A stretch of 64,000 bases of DNA, taken from contig OZ038378.1 in NCBI GenBank assembly GCA_964036045.1, positions 138,972,765-139,036,764 of the forward strand, in the 5' to 3' direction. This DNA comes from Eutreptiella sp. 'Long Island Sound 2002' (taxonomy: Eukaryota > Euglenozoa > Euglenophyceae > Eutreptiales > Eutreptiaceae). The notes beneath the pieces were generated by a model. It was not told the origin of the DNA. It did not search any database and was given only the letters and a program-made list of their open reading frames with translations. Position numbers and translations under genes: made by a program. Shown piece after piece: positions 60,635-64,000 of the stretch. Position 1 is the first letter of the stretch, and each line of letters starts with the position of its first letter.

Positions 60635-63600
60635 GGTAATGGATGAGACGCTGCATGTGTTCCCTGGCGGTGGGGTCGGTGAGTTGTTCCGCGTGTGTTA
60701 GCAGGAGGTGTTTGCGGTGTACCATTTGGGCCGCTGCTCTGCGGACCGCTTCTAGCTGGAGGTGTGCTGCTGCCCCCATGGGGCTTTCTGTGTGTTTGGT
60801 GAGGTGTCGGTGCAGGGCCTGTGTCACTGCCCCTCTCATGGTGGCTTCTTTGATCAGGGGGTCCCGGAAGAGGTGTTCGGTGGCCTGGTGTGCGTGGCTG
60901 TGGGCTGGCCATCCTTCGTGTTGTCGCAGGGTTTCCGCCGGGGACCAGCCCACTAGGGTGTCCCTGTCTGTATGGAGGGGGCATTTCTTGAAGTGTTCCC
61001 AGTCCTCCGGGGTGGTTTGGTCGCATGGGCAACGGGTGTGTTCGTCGGCGACGTGGATGTGCTTGCGGGCGAGCCATCTGGCGACCCTGGTGAGGAAAGG
61101 CAGTTGCTCCCTGAGGAGCTGGATGCGTCGTTTCTGGAGGTGGGCTGGGACGTTTGCTGGGCGGAGCGCTGAGTGGTAGAGGGGGACTTGCAGTCTGTCC
61201 TGGAGCTCCTGGATGTGCGCCCGGCTGTCTGCGTCGCCGAGCACGCGGGCGAGATGTTGGACGGGGTTGGGGTAGTGGTACGCTCTGTCGTGGGAGGAAT
61301 AGGGGGCGTCCTCTGGTACCCAGTCCGGGGTCTGATGGGGCTCGGGTACAGGGGGCACGTGTTGGAGGTGTGTGTGGTTGCGGCCGAGGTCAGGGATCTG
61401 GAGGGCTGGTAGGTGTGTTGTGCGCTGGTGTACTGCCTGGTTGTCGACCTTACCATTTCCGTATTGGTGCCTGTGGTACTCTTGTTTCACGATGTGGAGT
61501 TGGACGTAGGGGGGAAGGCTGCGTAGGGCTTTCCAGAGTAGCAGTGCCTGGGTGCCGAGGCTCGTCGCGGTTGCTTTGTGAAGTGGTTGCCTTGCTATGC
61601 GGAGGAGCAGGTGGGTGTCGATAGTGGCGTCTACCACGAACCAGACCCGGACGATGTGCGGGGAGTGGGCGGGTAGGTGGGCCGCGACCTCGGTGATGGC
61701 GTCGGCCATGGCCCCTAGCTCCCCGTGGGAAGAGGCCCCATAGGTGGTGTGGCCCGTGTGGTGGTCCATGTGGTAGTGTCCCCCGGTGTGGGTTAGCTGC
61801 AGGGTGGCCCCCCCGGTGATGGGCGTGAGGGCGGATTCGCCTGAGGCGTCGGTGAAGAAGAGCCGGTCCGCCGGTGATGGTTGTGGGAGGCGGCATGGGT
61901 TCATGGGCAGGTAGGCGTATATGGCAAGGCCCGTGGCAAGGTGGGCTACTGGGGTTGTGGGCTGTAGGATGGGGGTGGCGTACACCCCTATTCCTTTGGA
62001 GATGATGTGCTTCGCTTGGGGGGACAGGGCTATGAGTCCCTGCTCCGGCTGTCCTTGTGTGAGGTAGGAGTAGATGTAGTGGAGGATGTAGGCTGTGTCA
62101 GGGTTTAGGTCGTGGCATGTGAGGGTTTGTGTTCGGTGCTCCGGTGTGTGGCAGGAGTGGTGGAGTGGATAGTAGGGGTGCTCGTGCTTGCCCGTTCTGC
62201 CTGGCTCGTACATGCTGTAACGGATGGCGACCCCTGCTGGGTCGGGGCGGGGGCATGTGGGTGTAGTGGTGAAGAGCCATTTGGGCGCGTGGTCGGGGTT
62301 CCATGCTACCGTGGGGTTAGTGTCGGTGCGGTGGAACCATGGGGCTATCCATGCGTAGGCCTGTGGTGGTAGGTGGGTCGTGGGGTGGGTGTGGTGGCGT
62401 GCTATGAGGTGTAGCACGGGCCATGGTGCGGTTGGTGCCTCGGGGTCACAGGCCCAACATGTGCGTGGCATGCTCTGGGAATCTTGGGGGACCTTTGGTA
62501 GGTCTCGGGCGGTCATGTGGTGTTTCGGTATGCGCCATTTTGCCCCGTGGTGGGTGACGGTGGTCTGCGTGGGTTTGGCTTCATTCGGGGCCAGTAGCAG
62601 GGTTAGTGGTGGGACTGGGCCCGTTACTGGGGGGACGGGTTCGTGTTTCGATCCGGTGGGTGCGTAGGGCGGTGTCTCTGGGATGGGTCGCGGGTGTTGC
62701 TTTGTGAATTCTCGGTAGGCTGTGCGCATGTCTTTGCTGCCCGGTAGAGTGTGTCCCGCTGTTCGTGCCGTCTGTGTGAGGTACTGGTGGAAGAGGCGGT
62801 ATTGTGGCCATTCGGGAAGCTGTAGAAAGGGGGTGTGGTGTGCCCCGCTGTGGTGCAGGACCCGCATTTGGGCGAGGGTGACGTATACTACGGTGATGGA
62901 GGCCCCGACAAGGTCTATGGTGTGGATGGTGCCCTTGGGTTGGTGGTGGAGGTCCCCGCAGAGGACCGCTAGTGGCCCTTTCTCTGGGCACGTGTGGTTG
63001 GTGAGTATGGCGTGGTGTGGGGATGGGAGCAGAAGCTGCAGGTGGTTCCACAGGCGGGTGTTCATGTTGGTGGGCATGCCCGTCTGGTGGAGTACCCAGC
63101 GCGGGCATGTGTTGCGGGCCCGTTGTGCGGCTTGGAGGCGGATGGCGGTGACCTCGCGGACCTCCGGTGAGTGGTTGTGGGTCATGCGGTGAAGGAGGAG
63201 GGCGGTGTGTCTGGTATAGGCCGCTTTCACCTCGTCCCCTATGGCGTCTCCATAGTGGGGCCATGCCGCTCGGATGGCGCGGGTGGGTATGGAGGTGGGC
63301 CAGCCCCCGTGTGCTGCCCATGCCTTGGTCACGGCGCGTGTGGCCGGCTGGAGGGCGGTGGTGGGGTGTGTTAGGTGGAGTGCTTGGAAGCCTATGGAGG
63401 CGTTCAAGACCCCGGTGAGGTAGTACGCCAGGCTCTGGTGGGACAGGGAGAGGGCCTTGGTGGTCGGGGACGCATATCTGGGGAGATGGGCGAGGTGTGA
63501 CTGCAACTTGGGAGGGAGGGTGGCGTCCCCAGGGTTGGCGGCCTGGACTACCCCCAGGTGGGTGGTGGTTGTCACGACTTGCATGGGGGGCCCTTGTGGC

Positions 63601-64000
63601 CCCAGGGTGGGAGGTGTGGCAGACCCCTTGATCATGGCCACTGACTTTGTGGGGTGGACGATGAGGTTGTTGTGGGAGAGGTAGGAGACGGTCACGTCCA
63701 GTAAGTCGTTGGCCTGTTGGGTGACCGTTGGTCCGGGGTCCGGGGCATGGAGGTCGTGTGGGGTGTGCGCGATGGTGAGGTTGGTGTCGTCCGCGAAGCC
63801 GACCAGGGGGGAGAGGAGGGGGTAGGGTGCGTAGGCCGGGTAATCCTGCTCGATTGCGAGGGCCAGGGGGAGCGTCACTAGAAGGTACAGGAAGGGGCCC
63901 TCTGCTCCCCCTTGGGGGACCCCGCTGCCTGGCTCCAGGAAGGGGGTGAGGCCTGCTCCTGTGCGGACCGTGTATTTGCGGGTGCGGATGTAGTCGGAGG
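60606..64000 (-). CDS. Element F: LINE reverse transcriptase, RNase H and CCHC finger (5' partial)
   Basis: Open from the window edge to TAA 60608-60606. RT motif B GVPQGGAEGPFLYLL lies just inside the edge and motif C VGFADDTNLTIAH soon after (FADD). A long connection domain follows. RNase H near residue 675 from Met 63878 has FFTDASGESALT, SSHGELGAMADAI, WFVVDATIDTHL and KVDNQAVHQRTTH, covering D-E-D-D. The CCHC near residue 950 is CPCDQTTPEDWEHFKKCP. This is the layout of I/Tad-type LINEs with RNase H. The endonuclease domain would be upstream, outside the window. Confidence 0.85.
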   Translation of the reverse strand, partial: SDYIRTRKYTVRTGAGLTPFLEPGSGVPQGGAEGPFLYLLVTLPLALAIEQDYPAYAPYPLLSPLVGFADDTNLTIAHTPHDLHAPDPGPTVTQQANDLLDVTVSYLSHNNLIVHPTKSVAMIKGSATPPTLGPQGPPMQVVTTTTHLGVVQAANPGDATLPPKLQSHLAHLPRYASPTTKALSLSHQSLAYYLTGVLNASIGFQALHLTHPTTALQPATRAVTKAWAAHGGWPTSIPTRAIRAAWPHYGDAIGDEVKAAYTRHTALLLHRMTHNHSPEVREVTAIRLQAAQRARNTCPRWVLHQTGMPTNMNTRLWNHLQLLLPSPHHAILTNHTCPEKGPLAVLCGDLHHQPKGTIHTIDLVGASITVVYVTLAQMRVLHHSGAHHTPFLQLPEWPQYRLFHQYLTQTARTAGHTLPGSKDMRTAYREFTKQHPRPIPETPPYAPTGSKHEPVPPVTGPVPPLTLLLAPNEAKPTQTTVTHHGAKWRIPKHHMTARDLPKVPQDSQSMPRTCWACDPEAPTAPWPVLHLIARHHTHPTTHLPPQAYAWIAPWFHRTDTNPTVAWNPDHAPKWLFTTTPTCPRPDPAGVAIRYSMYEPGRTGKHEHPYYPLHHSCHTPEHRTQTLTCHDLNPDTAYILHYIYSYLTQGQPEQGLIALSPQAKHIISKGIGVYATPILQPTTPVAHLATGLAIYAYLPMNPCRLPQPSPADRLFFTDASGESALTPITGGATLQLTHTGGHYHMDHHTGHTTYGASSHGELGAMADAITEVAAHLPAHSPHIVRVWFVVDATIDTHLLLRIARQPLHKATATSLGTQALLLWKALRSLPPYVQLHIVKQEYHRHQYGNGKVDNQAVHQRTTHLPALQIPDLGRNHTHLQHVPPVPEPHQTPDWVPEDAPYSSHDRAYHYPNPVQHLARVLGDADSRAHIQELQDRLQVPLYHSALRPANVPAHLQKRRIQLLREQLPFLTRVARWLARKHIHVADEHTRCPCDQTTPEDWEHFKKCPLHTDRDTLVGWSPAETLRQHEGWPAHSHAHQATEHLFRDPLIKEATMRGAVTQALHRHLTKHTESPMGAAAHLQLEAVRRAAAQMVHRKHLLLTHAEQLTDPTAREHMQRLIHYHAVHDPDVH

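Larger units (their letters stand above)
53694..64000 (-). mobile_element. Element F: non-LTR retrotransposon (LINE) with RNase H, 5' end outside window
   Basis: Minus-strand order is RT (cut by window edge), RNase H, CCHC finger, further ORFs, GT-rich tail on the plus strand (C/A-rich on the minus). The putative 3' end is a short CTAC repeat (CCTACCTACCTACC on the minus strand, 53706-53693) abutting the 425-bp repeat. Short tandem repeats at the 3' end are typical of many LINEs. Whether all ORFs between 55602 and 60634 belong to the same element is uncertain. Confidence 0.6.

Noticed and set aside
53700-60700. Long plus-strand frames antisense to LINE F (for example 54110-55417, 56139-57464, 56807-58111, 58570-59712)
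   Set aside because: They are low-complexity Gly/Val/Trp/Arg or Phe/Leu strings mirroring the minus-strand Pro/Arg/Ser frames. No domain, so I treat them as shadows.
1-64000. Intact host genes with introns
   Set aside because: I looked for non-mobile coding blocks and found only short unidentified remnants (17640-17993 and 55602-56100). I cannot support a host gene model.

Overview
This 64 kb window looks like repeat-filled DNA from a large eukaryotic nuclear genome, most likely a unicellular alga or other protist. I recognise no intact host gene, rRNA, CRISPR array or bacterial-type operon. Almost everything I can name belongs to eight mobile elements: four chromovirus-like or Ty3-like LTR retrotransposons plus a fifth fragment (A, A2, B, C, D), one small LTR element (n), one DNA transposon (E) and one non-LTR retrotransposon (F). 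The taxon is an inference; the element types are read from the sequence.

Layout. 1-3221 (minus): element A, gag-protease-methyltransferase-like, running off the left edge. 4086-8689 (plus): element A2, protease-methyltransferase-like-RT. Its RT is split by the 2.5 kb LTR element n (5881-8399, 371-bp LTRs). 8690-9114: a 425-bp dispersed repeat, second copy at 53269-53693. 9360-16280 (plus): element B, gag to integrase to a decayed chromodomain. 16281-17993: minisatellites and unassigned DNA.

17994-52979: DNA transposon E, bounded by 27-bp inverted repeats (26 of 27 identical by eye). It carries subterminal GGTTGAACC-type repeats, a decayed DDE-type transposase, an acidic ORF and a 2-oxoglutarate dioxygenase-like ORF. 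Inside E sits Ty3 element C (18196-48776, minus) with two identical 287-bp LTRs, an unknown ORF in the env position, and a 3207-bp tandem duplication of its RT-protease-gag end. Inside the leader of C sits Ty3 element D (31270-48473, plus), 17.2 kb, with 3.0-kb LTRs, CTAG target duplications and a full gag-PR-MT-RT-RNaseH-IN-chromodomain set. The order of events is therefore E, then C, then D, then the tandem duplication.

53694-64000 (minus): LINE F, with RT motifs, RNase H and a CCHC finger. It is followed, unusually, by several kilobases of proline-rich and Arg-Ser-rich coding-like sequence and a GT-rich, homopolymer-rich tail.

The most notable signal is a domain lying between protease and RT in four separate Ty3-like elements (A, A2, B, D). 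It contains ELFAS...NPPFS...VLVVP-type motifs and resembles the Dam-like methyltransferase domain known from DIRS retrotransposons and phages. Second is E, which appears to pair a DDE transposase with a TET/JBP-like dioxygenase fold. Third is a dating paradox: C has identical LTRs, yet it contains D, whose LTRs differ by several percent. Nearly all coding regions carry frameshifts or stops, so most are labelled pseudogenes.
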